Part shown: one piece after another, positions 24,735 to 33,824 of the stretch
Numbering within the stretch: position 1 is the first letter of the stretch
Layout: each line of letters begins with the position of its first letter
Assembly: GCA_030447865.1 (NCBI GenBank)
Contig: JAUJOD010000002.1
Location: 477,702-520,372, forward strand
Length of the DNA: 42,671 nt
From: Nocardioidaceae bacterium
GTDB lineage: Bacteria > Actinomycetota > Actinomycetes > Propionibacteriales > Nocardioidaceae
Direction of reading: 5' to 3'
The notes under the pieces: generated by a model
Told to the model about the DNA's origin: nothing
Databases searched by the model: none
The model's input: the letters and a program-made list of their open reading frames with translations, nothing else
Program-made: the position numbers and the translations under genes

Positions 24735-26382
24735 CCTGGGGAAGTTTCATCGACCCTTGCCGCGCTAGCCCCGGTCTTTCATGAGGGCGGCGGCGGCGTG
24801 GCCGGCTGAGCGGGGTGGAGACGCTGAGTGGGTGTGCGCTGATTGCGGGTACGACGTTGGGCCGGCTGACGCTGCCGGGCTGCGGTTCTCCGGTTCCTCT
24901 GGTGGTGGGTGGACGGGGTTGGTCAGGCGGCTTGGGGGATTGCGGCGATGTTGGCGAAGACCGCGACGATCGCGGCGGCCCATGGCCACGTCTGGGGGAT
25001 CCGGAGCCGGCGTTGGCGTGCGCTGTTGGTGAGTCGGGCGGGCACGTGCAGGAACCGGTAGCGCAGCGCCTTCGGCTCACACGCGGCGAGGACCTTCGCG
25101 TCGCCGGTCAGGGCGAGCAGCCGGGCCCAGGCGACGAGGTCGGCGGCGATCGCGGTCAGCATCAGCCAGGTCTGGTTGATCGCGAACTCCCGCGACGGGA
25201 AGCGCCCGAGTCCGGTGTCTTTGGCATGGCGGATGCGGTCCTCGACGCCCGCGTGAGCACGGTGCCGGGCTTCGAGGAACGCGAGTTGCCCGACCGTCGT
25301 GTTGGTGACGAACGCCTGGTAGCGCCACCCGTCGCGCTCCTCGAACAGCGACAACTGCGCGCCGGGATGGGGGCGTTCGCGGCGCACGATGACTCGCATC
25401 CCAACCGGCCACCTCGCCAGCACGGCCGGGTCGATGAGTCCGGTGATCTCGGCGACGTCACCACCTTCCCGGACACCGCCGTCAGCATCGAGTGCCGGGA
25501 CCCAGACCTTGCTCGGGACCAGCTGGATGGTCTCGCGGATCTGCTCGGTGATCGCGAACCCTATCGAGTAGTCGACGCTTCGGCCGCGGACCTGGTCTTG
25601 GGCGTGGAGCCAGTCCAGAAGCTGGTGGGAGGCACCGGCGCCGTCGGAGCGGATCAGCAGCTTCTTGCGGTGGACGGCGGGGACCTGGGCGATCGCCTCG
25701 GTGAGCACGGTGATGTGGTCAGCAGCGGTGTTCGATCCCGCCCGGCCGGTCCGCAACTGCGCGGCGAGGAACTCCTCGGTGTTGTCACACCACACCCCGA
25801 GCGGGTGGAACCCGAAGGTTCGCTTGTAGGTCGGCGACGCCTGTTCCTTCTCGCTATGCGCGACCACGATCGTGGCATCCACGTCGAGCACGACCAGCTC
25901 GCGGAGGTCGGTGCCGGCGACCCGCGAAGCGGGCAGCCCGCCCGGGAACACGGACCACACGTGACGGCGCACGCGCGCTCGGGCGGTCTGAATCTTCCCC
26001 AGTCGCGCCGGGGTGACCTCGTCCAGGGTGCGCCACACCGTCGGCGCCGAAGCGACCGGTCCGAGCACGCTGACCTGGTGACGCAGCACGTCGATGTCGG
26101 CGATCGCCTCCCCGCCGTCTGCGAGCATCACCGCGACGTCGGTCAGCACCCGGCCACGGTCGTGAACCGGGTTGAACGAGCGGCGCTTCATCGCCTTCGC
26201 CAGCTCCGAACTGAGTCCGGTCCGGTCAGCCAAGAGCCCCAACCCGACGCTGCCCGCGTGGGCCACCACGCCGACACCACCGCTAGACACAGACAGGCCA
26301 GCCGACCACGAAGTACGCTTCACCTACGGAGTGCCTTCCAGTTCGAGAATTCTTGAGACGTCGCAATCCCAAGTTTCCCTTG
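24735..26382 (-). mobile_element. IS1380-family insertion sequence (ends inferred)
   Basis: About 1.65 kb, the family's usual size, with one transposase gene. Candidate imperfect terminal repeats are CCTGGGGAAGTT at the left end and, inverted, CAAGGGAAACTT at the right end (8 of 12 matches). Both are flanked by CTGG (24731-24734 and 26383-26386), a 4-bp target duplication as expected for IS1380. The exact ends remain uncertain because the terminal repeats are weak. Confidence 0.6.
24923..26323 (-). CDS. IS1380-family transposase
   Basis: 466 residues, full length. The family layout is present: helical N-terminus with RSFNPVHDRGRVLTDVAVMLADGGEAIADIDVLR, the first catalytic Asp in ELVVLDVDATIVVAHSEK, the second in KKLLIRSDGAGASHQLLDWL, and the C-terminal segment FLEARHRAHAGVEDRIRHAKDTGLGRFPSREFAINQTWLMLTAIAADLVAWARLLA with the Y/R/E-type signature. 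No frameshift or internal stop, so the copy may still be mobile. GTG start at 26323 with GGAAGG about 10 nt upstream. It points toward the toxin-antitoxin pair on the same strand. Confidence 0.93.
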   Translation of the reverse strand: MKRTSWSAGLSVSSGGVGVVAHAGSVGLGLLADRTGLSSELAKAMKRRSFNPVHDRGRVLTDVAVMLADGGEAIADIDVLRHQVSVLGPVASAPTVWRTLDEVTPARLGKIQTARARVRRHVWSVFPGGLPASRVAGTDLRELVVLDVDATIVVAHSEKEQASPTYKRTFGFHPLGVWCDNTEEFLAAQLRTGRAGSNTAADHITVLTEAIAQVPAVHRKKLLIRSDGAGASHQLLDWLHAQDQVRGRSVDYSIGFAITEQIRETIQLVPSKVWVPALDADGGVREGGDVAEITGLIDPAVLARWPVGMRVIVRRERPHPGAQLSLFEERDGWRYQAFVTNTTVGQLAFLEARHRAHAGVEDRIRHAKDTGLGRFPSREFAINQTWLMLTAIAADLVAWARLLALTGDAKVLAACEPKALRYRFLHVPARLTNSARQRRLRIPQTWPWAAAIVAVFANIAAIPQAA

Positions 26383-26486
26383 CTGGGCAGGCACTTCCGT
26401 GCTTCTACGCGCCGATCACACCGACAAGCCGTGAACGATCCGGGCTAGGACGCGGCGGCCCACGTGCGGCGAAGGCTTAGCACTTG

Positions 26487-26792
26487 CTACGGCTTCTGGC
26501 GGCGGTTCCACGCCCGCATCCGGTCCGGGTACCCGACCACGGCGGCGTCGTAGCTGGGAATGCCCAGCTCGTTGGCGAAGCGGTGCGCCCACTCGACTGA
26601 GGGAACTCGGCGCCGGGTCCACTCGCCGTCCTTCGCCACCAGCAGCATCGTGGTGTCGGTCACGGCCGTGCGCGGCTCGACGAACCCCTCGATCCCGGAG
26701 CGGGTCTTGACCCATTCCTTCAGGTACTGCGCGTCGCCGGACTCGGCGGCCCGCAAGGTGCCGGGCCGGCTTCTCCGTCTCAGGAAACGCAA
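26487..26792 (-). CDS. Small hypothetical protein, 101 aa
   Basis: Not recognised, but coding-like. Begins with a basic segment LRFLRRRSRPGTLRAAESGDAQYLKEWVKTRSGIEGFVEPRTAVTDTTMLLVAKDGEWTRRRVPSVEWAHRFANELGIPSYDAAVVGYPDRMRAWNRRQKP; the WAHRFANELGIPSYDAAVVGYP motif is well formed. No membrane segment. Start TTG 26792 is inferred from GAGAGGA about 7 nt upstream. It is divergent from lpdA, with 190 bp between. The IS right end lies 104 bp beyond its stop. Confidence 0.7.
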   Translation of the reverse strand: MRFLRRRSRPGTLRAAESGDAQYLKEWVKTRSGIEGFVEPRTAVTDTTMLLVAKDGEWTRRRVPSVEWAHRFANELGIPSYDAAVVGYPDRMRAWNRRQKP

Positions 26793-26982
26793 TGCAGGGT
26801 CCTCTCGCTCGAGCCTGAGGCCAGTATCGCCGATGCGCTCCCCGCCTTCGCGATTCGTCCGACTGCGCCACGCTCGGACCTTCCGCGCTGGGTCGGGCGA
26901 ATCGGTGGGGAGCCGTCGCGCGGCGGATGGGAAGATGGCTGCGCTGGTCGAGGTACGCCGACCCTGAGCTCTCGGAGGAACC

Positions 26983-28362
26983 GTGTTAGATACCCAGTTC
27001 GACGTCGTCATCCTTGGCGGCGGCAGCGGAGGGTATGCCTGCGCGCTGCGTGCCGCCCAGCTCGGCCTGAGTGTGGCGCTGGTCGAGAAGGACAAGGTCG
27101 GTGGCACCTGCCTGCACCGCGGCTGCATCCCCACCAAGGCGCTGCTGCACGCCGGGGAGGTCGCCGACGCCGTACGCGAGTCTGAGCAGGTGGGAGTGCT
27201 CGCGACGCTCCAGGAAGTCGACCTGGAGAAGGTGAACGCGTACAAGGACGTCGTGGTGAGTCGGCTCTACAAGGGCCTGCAGGGGCTGATCTCTGGCCGC
27301 GGGATCACCGTCATCAGCGGGAGTGGGAAGCTGGTCGGCCCGCGCACCGTGGAGGTGGCGGGCACCCGGTACGAGGGTCGCCACCTCGTGCTGGCGTCCG
27401 GCTCGTACGCCAAGTCGCTGCCCGGGCTCGAGATCGACGGCGAGCGGGTGCTCACCAGCGAGGAGGCGTTGCAGCTCACGGCGGTGCCGGAGCGCGCGGT
27501 GATCCTGGGCGGTGGCGTGATCGGGGTCGAGTTCGCCTCGGCCTGGCGGTCGTTCGGAGCCGACGTGACGATCGTCGAGGCGCTGCCGCGGCTCGTCGCG
27601 GCCGAGGACCCGGCCAGCTCGAAGGCGGTGGAGCGGGCCTTCCGCAAACGCGGCATCCGCTTCCTCACCGGTACGTCGTTCAGCAGCGTCGAGCACACCG
27701 ACAAAGGGGTGCGGGTCAGCGTCGAGCCGGGCGACGACTACGAAGCCGACCTGCTGCTGGTCGCGGTAGGTCGAGGCCCATTCACCGACGGCCTGGGATA
27801 TGACGACCAGGGCATCGCCATGGAGCGCGGCCTCGTGGTTACGGACGATCGGTTGCGCACCAACCTCGACGGCGTCTTCGCCGTCGGCGACATCGTGCCC
27901 GGCATGCAGCTCGCGCACCGCGGCTTCCAACACGGCATCTTCGTCGCCGAGGAGATCGCGGGTCTCGCGCCGTCGGTGATCAACGAGGCCGGTATTCCGC
28001 GGGTGACCTACTGTGACCCCGAAGTGGCCTCGGTGGGCCTGAGCGAACCGGTCGCAACCGAGCGGTACGGCGCAGACGCCATCGAGACGCTGACCTATGA
28101 CCTCGGCGGCAACGGCCGAAGCCAGATCCTCAAGACGCAGGGGTTCGTCAAACTGGTCCGGGAGAAGGACGGGCCGGTCGTCGGTGTGCACATGGTCGGC
28201 GCCCGGGTGGGTGAACTCATCGGTGAGGCGCAGCTCATCTACAACTGGGAGGCGTTCCCGTCCGACGTCGCCTCACTGGTGCACATGCACCCCACCCAGA
28301 ACGAGGCGCTGGGCGAGGCTCACCTGGCGTTGGCCGGCAAACCATTGCACGCGCACACCTGA
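26983..28362 (+). CDS. lpdA: Dihydrolipoyl dehydrogenase (E3)
   Basis: A flavoprotein that reoxidises dihydrolipoyl groups of 2-oxoacid dehydrogenase complexes and of the glycine cleavage H protein with NAD+. 459 residues: FAD motif LGGGSGGYA (11-19), redox-active disulfide Cys43/Cys48 in GGTCLHRGCIPTKALL, NAD-binding AVILGGGVIGVEFASAW, the second FAD segment VFAVGDIVPGMQLAHRG, and the interface His-Glu pair in HMHPTQNEALGE. GTG start with GGAGGA about 4 nt upstream. It lies 75 bp before sucB on the same strand. Confidence 0.96.
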   Translation: MLDTQFDVVILGGGSGGYACALRAAQLGLSVALVEKDKVGGTCLHRGCIPTKALLHAGEVADAVRESEQVGVLATLQEVDLEKVNAYKDVVVSRLYKGLQGLISGRGITVISGSGKLVGPRTVEVAGTRYEGRHLVLASGSYAKSLPGLEIDGERVLTSEEALQLTAVPERAVILGGGVIGVEFASAWRSFGADVTIVEALPRLVAAEDPASSKAVERAFRKRGIRFLTGTSFSSVEHTDKGVRVSVEPGDDYEADLLLVAVGRGPFTDGLGYDDQGIAMERGLVVTDDRLRTNLDGVFAVGDIVPGMQLAHRGFQHGIFVAEEIAGLAPSVINEAGIPRVTYCDPEVASVGLSEPVATERYGADAIETLTYDLGGNGRSQILKTQGFVKLVREKDGPVVGVHMVGARVGELIGEAQLIYNWEAFPSDVASLVHMHPTQNEALGEAHLALAGKPLHAHT

Positions 28363-28437
28363 GCATCCGTCGTAGGCTGAGCCCACCGGCCCACGACGTA
28401 AGCGATCGCTCCCGACGACAAGAGGACCTCGACCGAC

Positions 28438-30618
28438 ATGGCGACTGAAGTTACCCTCCCGGCGCTCGGGGAAAGCGTCACCGAAGGCACCGTCACCTCG
28501 TGGCTGAAGTCGGTGGGCGACGAGGTCGCCGTGGATGAGCCGCTGCTGGAGGTGTCGACCGACAAGGTTGACACCGAGATCCCCTCCCCGGCGGCCGGCA
28601 CGCTGCTGGAGATCAAGGCTCAGGAAGACGACACGGTCGAGGTCGGCGCCGTACTGGCTGTCATCGGGGCGGCCGACGACTCCACGGGTACGTCGTCCGA
28701 CGGCGCAGGTGCCTCCGCGGAGGGCAGCGCCGACGAAACCGAGGAAGCATCGGCGCCCGCGACCGACGAGGCCAGTGACGGAGGTGACGACTCGGCCGAG
28801 TCGGGCGGGGGTGACGACTCGGCTGAGTCGGACGGAGGTGACGACTCGGCTGAGTCGGACGGAGGTGACGACTCGGCTGAGTCGGACGGGGATGATGCCC
28901 CTGCCTCAGCCGGTGACGCGACCCAGGAGTCATCGCCCGGTGCAGCCCCGAGTACTCCTGAGACCGACGAGGGCGCAACGGACGCGGCTCCCTCAGAGCA
29001 GGCACCGGCAGCGCGGGCCGACGCTCAGCCCGCCGACACCGGCGATGGCCCCGGGAGTGGCGACGGTGGAGGCGACGCCAGCGAGGTCACCCTTCCGGCG
29101 CTCGGCGAGAGCGTCACCGAAGGCACGGTGACGTCGTGGCTGAAGTCGGTGGGCGACGACGTGTCCGTTGACGAGCCGCTTCTCGAGGTGTCAACCGACA
29201 AGGTCGACACCGAGATCCCCTCTCCGGTTGCCGGGAAGCTGCTGGAGATCCGGGTGGGCGAAGACGAGACAGTCGAAGTAGGCGCGGTGCTGGCACTGAT
29301 CGGCGCCGGCTCAGCAACCAAGGCCGACTCCGGTGACGCCGAGCGCTCGACGGGCGGAGACGGCGCGCACGACGCTAGCGAGCCGGAAGCCCGGTTGACA
29401 GCGGACGCCGAGGCCGGCGACGACCAGCCCGGGGACCTGGCTGGCGTGGCTGCCGGAGCACCCCCGTCACCCGACGACCGCCAGCAGGAAGCTGAAGACG
29501 CACCGGCCTCGCCGCCAGCCGAGCCAGCGTCGCCTCCGGAGTCCGAAGACATCCAAGCGGAGCCGCAGCCGCAAGCCGAGGCGCTCCCATCACCGCAGAC
29601 GACTCCGGAGGCCAACGGCCCAGCCACCCAGGAGGCACCGTGGCAACCGGCCGCCTCGACTGACGGGGCCGGCGCAGGCGACGGGAAGAGCTACGTCACC
29701 CCGCTGGTGCGCAAGTTGGCGGCCCAGCACAACGTCGACCTGGCCGGTCTCAGCGGTAGCGGCGTCGGTGGCCGGATTCGCAAGCAGGACGTGCTCGCAG
29801 CCGCAGAGAAAGCCAAGGAACCAGTCTCGACGCCCGCCGCCGCGACGCCGTCTGACTCCTCGGCGCCGTCCACCCCCGCGGCTGCGCCGAGTCCGCTTCG
29901 AGGCACCACCGAGAAGCTGAGCCGACTGCGGAAGGTCATTGCCGCCCGGATGGTCGAGTCCCTGCAGACCTCCGCCCAGCTCACCACGGTGGTCGAGGTC
30001 GACGTGACGGCGATCTCGAGGCTACGGGAGCGGGTCAAGAGCGGCTTCGAACAGCGGGAGGGCGTCAAGCTTTCCTTCTTGCCGTTCTTCGCCAAGGCTG
30101 CTGTGGACGCGCTCAAGACTTACCCACAGGTCAACGCCTCCATCGACACCGAGGCCGGTGAGGTCACCTACCACGACGGTGAGCACCTCGGTATCGCCGT
30201 CGACACCGAACGCGGGCTCCTTGTCCCGGTGATCAAGGACGCGGGCGACCTCTCGATCGCGGGGCTGGCGCGCAAGATCGCCGACCTTGCCGCCCGGACC
30301 CGCGACAACAAGGTGACGCCCGACGAACTGTCCGGCGGCACCTTCACGCTGACCAACACCGGCAGCCGCGGAGCCCTGTTCGACACTCCGATCATCAACC
30401 AACCGCAGGTGGGCATCCTCGGCACGGGAACGGTGGTGAAGCGTCCTGTCGTGATCGACGACCCCAACCTCGGCGAGACGATCGCGGTGCGGCAGATGGT
30501 CTACCTGGCGCTCACCTACGACCACCGGCTCGTCGACGGCGCCGACGCTGCCCGCTTCCTGACTGCCATCAAGCAACGTCTGGAAGAGGCGAACTTCGAG
30601 TCCGAGCTGGGGGTCTAG
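28438..30618 (+). CDS. sucB: Dihydrolipoamide acyltransferase (E2), two-lipoyl actinobacterial SucB type
   Basis: Acyltransferase core of the 2-oxoglutarate and/or pyruvate dehydrogenase complex. 726 residues: lipoyl domain 1 (about 1-77, lipoyl Lys43 in STDKVD), an acidic linker with four copies of the nonapeptide GGDDSAESD, lipoyl domain 2 (about 217-293, same [12 protein letters not shown] motif), a long proline/glutamate-rich linker, the E3-binding domain ([41 protein letters not shown], about 420-460), and the catalytic domain with [17 protein letters not shown] and the active-site DHRLVDG near the C-terminus. The layout is that of the shared actinobacterial E2. Long linkers account for its size. 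Confidence 0.95.
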   Translation: MATEVTLPALGESVTEGTVTSWLKSVGDEVAVDEPLLEVSTDKVDTEIPSPAAGTLLEIKAQEDDTVEVGAVLAVIGAADDSTGTSSDGAGASAEGSADETEEASAPATDEASDGGDDSAESGGGDDSAESDGGDDSAESDGGDDSAESDGDDAPASAGDATQESSPGAAPSTPETDEGATDAAPSEQAPAARADAQPADTGDGPGSGDGGGDASEVTLPALGESVTEGTVTSWLKSVGDDVSVDEPLLEVSTDKVDTEIPSPVAGKLLEIRVGEDETVEVGAVLALIGAGSATKADSGDAERSTGGDGAHDASEPEARLTADAEAGDDQPGDLAGVAAGAPPSPDDRQQEAEDAPASPPAEPASPPESEDIQAEPQPQAEALPSPQTTPEANGPATQEAPWQPAASTDGAGAGDGKSYVTPLVRKLAAQHNVDLAGLSGSGVGGRIRKQDVLAAAEKAKEPVSTPAAATPSDSSAPSTPAAAPSPLRGTTEKLSRLRKVIAARMVESLQTSAQLTTVVEVDVTAISRLRERVKSGFEQREGVKLSFLPFFAKAAVDALKTYPQVNASIDTEAGEVTYHDGEHLGIAVDTERGLLVPVIKDAGDLSIAGLARKIADLAARTRDNKVTPDELSGGTFTLTNTGSRGALFDTPIINQPQVGILGTGTVVKRPVVIDDPNLGETIAVRQMVYLALTYDHRLVDGADAARFLTAIKQRLEEANFESELGV
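28780..28887. repeat. Four tandem 27-bp repeats in the E2 linker
   Basis: Units at 28780, 28807, 28834 and 28861, in frame, each encoding a GGDDSAES(D/G) nonapeptide. Units 3 and 4 are identical; units 1 and 2 differ by two or three bases. Recent slippage in an acidic, probably disordered linker. Confidence 0.9.
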
Positions 30619-30626
30619 CGAGGCGG

Positions 30627-31106
30627 TTATGCGCCGAGCCGGTCGAGGAAGGTTGCCTGGCCGCCGGCCAACTCGATGGTGAGCGGGAGCGGTTCCCACC
30701 AGCAGGCGAACGTCATACCGGCGTCTTCCCCGTCGCCGCCGACGGTGTGCTTCCAGGTTGCGACCCCCTCGCTGGATTCCGCGGACCCTGCAGGCTCGCT
30801 CGACATGGGGGCGACCACGTGGACGAAGTTCGACATCGACGGCCCGCCCTCGTCGTACAGGCCGAGCTCGACGAAGCCGACCTGCTCGACGTACGTCAGC
30901 CCGCTGAGGCCGGTCTCTTCCTTGACCTCTCGAAGCGCGGCGTCCTCCAGTGACTCGTACGGCAGCATGCCGCCGGCGGGCACCTGAACACCTGACGGAT
31001 CCTGCGGGTCGTCGTCAGCGTGCTCGAAGACCAAGAGCTCGCGACCGCGCTCCGTCGTCCTCGTCACGTAGCAGACCACCCGGTGGTGGAAACCGTAGAT
31101 CGACAT
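30627..31106 (-). CDS. NUDIX hydrolase
   Basis: A pyrophosphohydrolase of unknown substrate, 159 residues. The Nudix box is complete at about 45-67: GGMLPYESLEDAALREVKEETGL, with the REVKEE metal-binding glutamates. The start MSIYGFHHRVVCYVTR is a usual first strand. ATG 31106 is fixed by TACGGT (minus, 31113-31118) 6 nt upstream, so the message is probably leaderless; an earlier GTG frame at 31139 is discounted. It ends 9 nt from the sucB stop, tail to tail. Confidence 0.9.
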   Translation of the reverse strand: MSIYGFHHRVVCYVTRTTERGRELLVFEHADDDPQDPSGVQVPAGGMLPYESLEDAALREVKEETGLSGLTYVEQVGFVELGLYDEGGPSMSNFVHVVAPMSSEPAGSAESSEGVATWKHTVGGDGEDAGMTFACWWEPLPLTIELAGGQATFLDRLGA

Positions 31107-31112
31107 GGCACG

Positions 31113-31164
31113 ACCGTAGCCAGCCGAGGCCCCGAGCAAGGAGTGCCCCCACTGGAGGCAGGAT
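31113..31164. promoter_or_regulatory. Divergent leaderless promoters of the NUDIX and epimerase genes
   Basis: TACGGT (minus, 31113-31118) is 6 nt from ATG 31106; CAGGAT (plus, 31159-31164) is 6 nt from GTG 31171. Neither start has a usable Shine-Dalgarno sequence. Confidence 0.5.
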
Positions 31165-31170
31165 GGCCTC

Positions 31171-32061
31171 GTGGAGATCCTTGTCGCTGGTGGGTCCGGT
31201 TTCCTCGGTACGGCGTTGCGTGGGCAGCTTGGACGGGCCGGCCACTCCGTGACCCAGCTGGTGCGTTCGGAACCGTCGATGCCGGCCCAGGTGCGGTGGA
31301 ACCCCTACGCCGGCGACCTGGACCCGTCCGTCGTCGACCGAGCTGACGCGGTGATCAACCTGGCAGGCGCGCCGTTGGCCCACTGGCCGTTGACGACGGC
31401 GTACAAGCAGCAGATCGTCGACAGCCGCGTCGCCACGACGCGCACCCTGGCTGAGACGATCGCCTCCACCGGTGGCGGCACCGCCTTGATCAACGCCAGC
31501 GGCATCAACTACTACGGCAGCGACCGCGGCGACGAGCCGCTCGATGAGAGCTCAAGTCCCGGCGTGGACTTCATGGCCGAGGTGACGAAGCAGTGGGAGG
31601 ACGCAACCTCAGCCGCTGCTGACACCGGCGCGCGGATCGCCGTGCTGCGGACCAGCGTGGTGCTGGACCAGTCCGGAGGTGCGCTGAAGCCGCTGCTGCT
31701 GCCGTTCCGGCTGGGAGTTGGCGGACGGCTGGGCTCCGGCCGGCAGTGGTTCGCCAGCGTGTCCCTCGCTGACTACGTGGCTGCAGTGAGCCGGATCGTC
31801 ACCGACGAGTCGATGAGCGGTCCCTACAACATCGTCGCCCCAGTGCCGGCGACGAACGCGGAGTTCACCGCTGCGCTGGGGCAGCGGTTGCACCGGCCGA
31901 CCCGCTTAGCCGTGCCGGCCGTGGCGCTGAGCGCCGCGCTGCCCGAACTGTCGCGGGCACTGCTGGGCGGGGTTAAGGCAGCGCCTCGCCGGCTGCTGGA
32001 GGCGGGCTTCGAGTTCTCTCACCCCACAATCGGCGCCCAGCTCGACGCCGCTCTCGCCTGA
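31171..32061 (+). CDS. yfcH: TIGR01777-family NAD(P)-dependent epimerase
   Basis: An extended short-chain dehydrogenase of the SDR39U1/YfcH type, 296 residues, with unknown substrate. The nucleotide motif GGSGFLG is at 7-13; VINLAGAPLAHWPLTTAYKQQIVDSRVATTRTLAE and LINASGINYYGSDRGDEPLDESS are characteristic of this subfamily, as is the C-terminal LGGVKAAPRRLLEAGFEFSHPTI. In the YYG motif the usual Y of the active site is present but the following Lys is not obvious, a feature shared with the family. GTG start at 31171. Confidence 0.92.
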   Translation: MEILVAGGSGFLGTALRGQLGRAGHSVTQLVRSEPSMPAQVRWNPYAGDLDPSVVDRADAVINLAGAPLAHWPLTTAYKQQIVDSRVATTRTLAETIASTGGGTALINASGINYYGSDRGDEPLDESSSPGVDFMAEVTKQWEDATSAAADTGARIAVLRTSVVLDQSGGALKPLLLPFRLGVGGRLGSGRQWFASVSLADYVAAVSRIVTDESMSGPYNIVAPVPATNAEFTAALGQRLHRPTRLAVPAVALSAALPELSRALLGGVKAAPRRLLEAGFEFSHPTIGAQLDAALA

Positions 32062-32175
32062 CCTCGGCCGCTGACCTGGTCGTTGATCGCCGAGAGCGAC
32101 CATGATCAGTCGACCTCGAACTTCGCCGCGGGTTATCGCAGCCTGGGGACAACTCTGTGGATGCCCTGTTTGGTT

Positions 32176-32868
32176 TCATCGCTTGCCTGTCCGTACATCA
32201 GCGATACGCCAGCCGCCGCGAAAGCGGCGCAGCTCGATGACATGGCGGGTGGGACGGTCCCGCGGCAGGTCCAGGCGGCGGCCCCGCTTGTCGACGGCGG
32301 TGGCCGCCTGCAACTGGTCGACAACGCGCAGCGTCACCACACCGGGTGAGCGGCGAGCCACCCGGACCGAGCCAAAGGCAAGGCTGACCCCCCGAACACT
32401 CAGCCCCCGAGCGGCGTACTTGCGAAGCATCGAGCGGTCCTTGCTGCCCTCCGCAGCCGAGGGAAGGTAGACCTGCCGCAGCAAATCTGGACGGGCCTGC
32501 CGCCAAGCCCTCGCACGGACCCGGTCGAGTGAGTCGAGCACTCGCTGCCAGTGCCGCGCTTGCGGCGAGGGCACGCGTGGCGGCGTCGGTGAGGAGGCTG
32601 GCGGCAGCACCCCGGACGAGGTTGACGAGGCGGTTGGCCGCCGTGGCGGTGACAACACACGCTGGCCTCCGTTGGACGCCAACGTCGTCGTCGCGGTGAC
32701 TGCTGCTGGGACTGCGTCTGCGGTCGAGTCCGGGGTGTCGATTCGCTCTGACACTCCCATCGCGAGGCGTCCCGCCACGAACAGGAGCGCGGCTGCGACC
32801 AACCCGACGAGGATCCTTCGGCTGGTCGGGGTGGTGTTGGGACGTCGGGCGGCGTGAGCGGGCGGCAC
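32176..32868 (-). CDS. Hypothetical membrane-anchored extracytoplasmic protein
   Basis: Not recognised. 230 residues: a basic N-terminus, one membrane anchor or uncleaved signal ([20 protein letters not shown]), a threonine/proline/serine-rich linker of about 75 residues, then a folded basic domain (about 105-230) containing [125 protein letters not shown]-type ending with a GGWRI motif as in SnoaL/NTF2-like folds. GTG 32868 is chosen because AAGGCT lies 7 nt upstream; a GTG at 32916 is also in frame. Confidence 0.75.
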   Translation of the reverse strand: MPPAHAARRPNTTPTSRRILVGLVAAALLFVAGRLAMGVSERIDTPDSTADAVPAAVTATTTLASNGGQRVLSPPRRPTASSTSSGVLPPASSPTPPRVPSPQARHWQRVLDSLDRVRARAWRQARPDLLRQVYLPSAAEGSKDRSMLRKYAARGLSVRGVSLAFGSVRVARRSPGVVTLRVVDQLQAATAVDKRGRRLDLPRDRPTRHVIELRRFRGGWRIADVRTGKR

Positions 32869-32950
32869 GTGTTCAAGCCTTGCGCAAGACGCCGACAGAC
32901 GGCTGCGGTTATCCACAGCCCGCCGGCGCGCCGACGTACGCTGGATGGTC

Positions 32951-33655
32951 GTGACAACGATCCAGGTGCGTCCGGCCGGGAGCGACGCTGCGAAGCCGGC
33001 GTTCCTGTACGCCGGGTTCGGCGAGCATGCCGTGGATTATGAGCGCGCCTGGGCGATGCAGCGCGAGCTGCACCGTCAGCGCGTGGACGACCAGATCGAT
33101 GACGTGGTCATACTCCTCGAGCATCCGCCCGTCTACACAGCCGGCAAGCGCACCGAACTGAAGGACCGTCCGGTCGACGGAACTCCGGTTGTCGAGGTAG
33201 ACCGAGGCGGAAAGATCACCTGGCACGGCCCCGGCCAGCTGGTTGGCTATCCCATCGTCAAGCTCCCCAGCCATGTCTACGTCGTGGACTACGTCCGCCG
33301 CCTCGAGGAGGCGCTGATCCGCACCTGCGCTGATCTCGGCGTCACCACTCACCGGGTCCCCGGCCGCAGCGGCGTGTGGATGCCGGCTGGTCCACTCGGC
33401 CGTACGGGGCTGGAGCGCAAGGTGGCCGCCATTGGCGTGCGGGTGTCCCGAGGCGTCACGATGCACGGCCTAGCGCTCAACTGCGACTGCGACCTGGGCA
33501 GTTTCGAGGCGATCGTCCCGTGTGGCATCCCCGATGCCGAGGTGACCTCGGTGAGCCGCGAGCTCGGCCGCGACGTTTCGGTGCAAGAAGCCGCTCCGCT
33601 GGTCGAAAGGCACCTCGGTCAGCTGCTCAGCTGGGCGCCGTACGACCGGTCCTGA
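32951..33655 (+). CDS. lipB: Octanoyl-ACP:protein octanoyltransferase (lipoate biosynthesis)
   Basis: Moves octanoate from ACP onto lipoyl domains such as those of SucB. 234 residues: [43 protein letters not shown] and the catalytic pair Lys157 (RKVAAIGV) and Cys191 (IVPCGI), followed by TSVSREL. This is the complete LipB set. GTG 32951 is preferred to ATG 32945 because TACGCT (32937-32942) is 8 nt upstream of it, too close for the ATG. lipA is 2.1 kb downstream with an ABC exporter pair between. Confidence 0.95.
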   Translation: MTTIQVRPAGSDAAKPAFLYAGFGEHAVDYERAWAMQRELHRQRVDDQIDDVVILLEHPPVYTAGKRTELKDRPVDGTPVVEVDRGGKITWHGPGQLVGYPIVKLPSHVYVVDYVRRLEEALIRTCADLGVTTHRVPGRSGVWMPAGPLGRTGLERKVAAIGVRVSRGVTMHGLALNCDCDLGSFEAIVPCGIPDAEVTSVSRELGRDVSVQEAAPLVERHLGQLLSWAPYDRS

Positions 33656-33824
33656 CCGGTGGCTGGGCACGGACGACCCCCCGCCCATCTGCTCCGATGG
33701 GTCGGGCTGGCGCCGGTTCCGGCGCGTCGGTGACGTCAGTAGGCGACCCGGGCTACCCTGTGCATCACCTCGGGCACCTACCAGCCATGGCGCCAGCCGC
33801 CCGAGGCGAGGAGCGGGGGGACAC

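Noticed and set aside
24815-26356. A 513-codon plus-strand frame across the insertion sequence
   Set aside because: It is the complement of the transposase gene; its low-complexity Arg/Gly/Asp-rich translation shows no family features.
28780-28887. Regularly spaced repeats as a CRISPR array
   Set aside because: The units are contiguous and in frame within sucB, with no spacers and no cas genes.
32909-32917. A TTATCCACA sequence identical to a DnaA box, between a hypothetical gene and lipB
   Set aside because: It is a single copy with no cluster of boxes, no AT-rich stretch and no dnaA/dnaN nearby; it cannot support an origin call.
33682-33702. CCCATC/GATGGG hairpin after lipB as a terminator
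   Set aside because: A 6-bp stem with no T tract and weak extension; too little to call.
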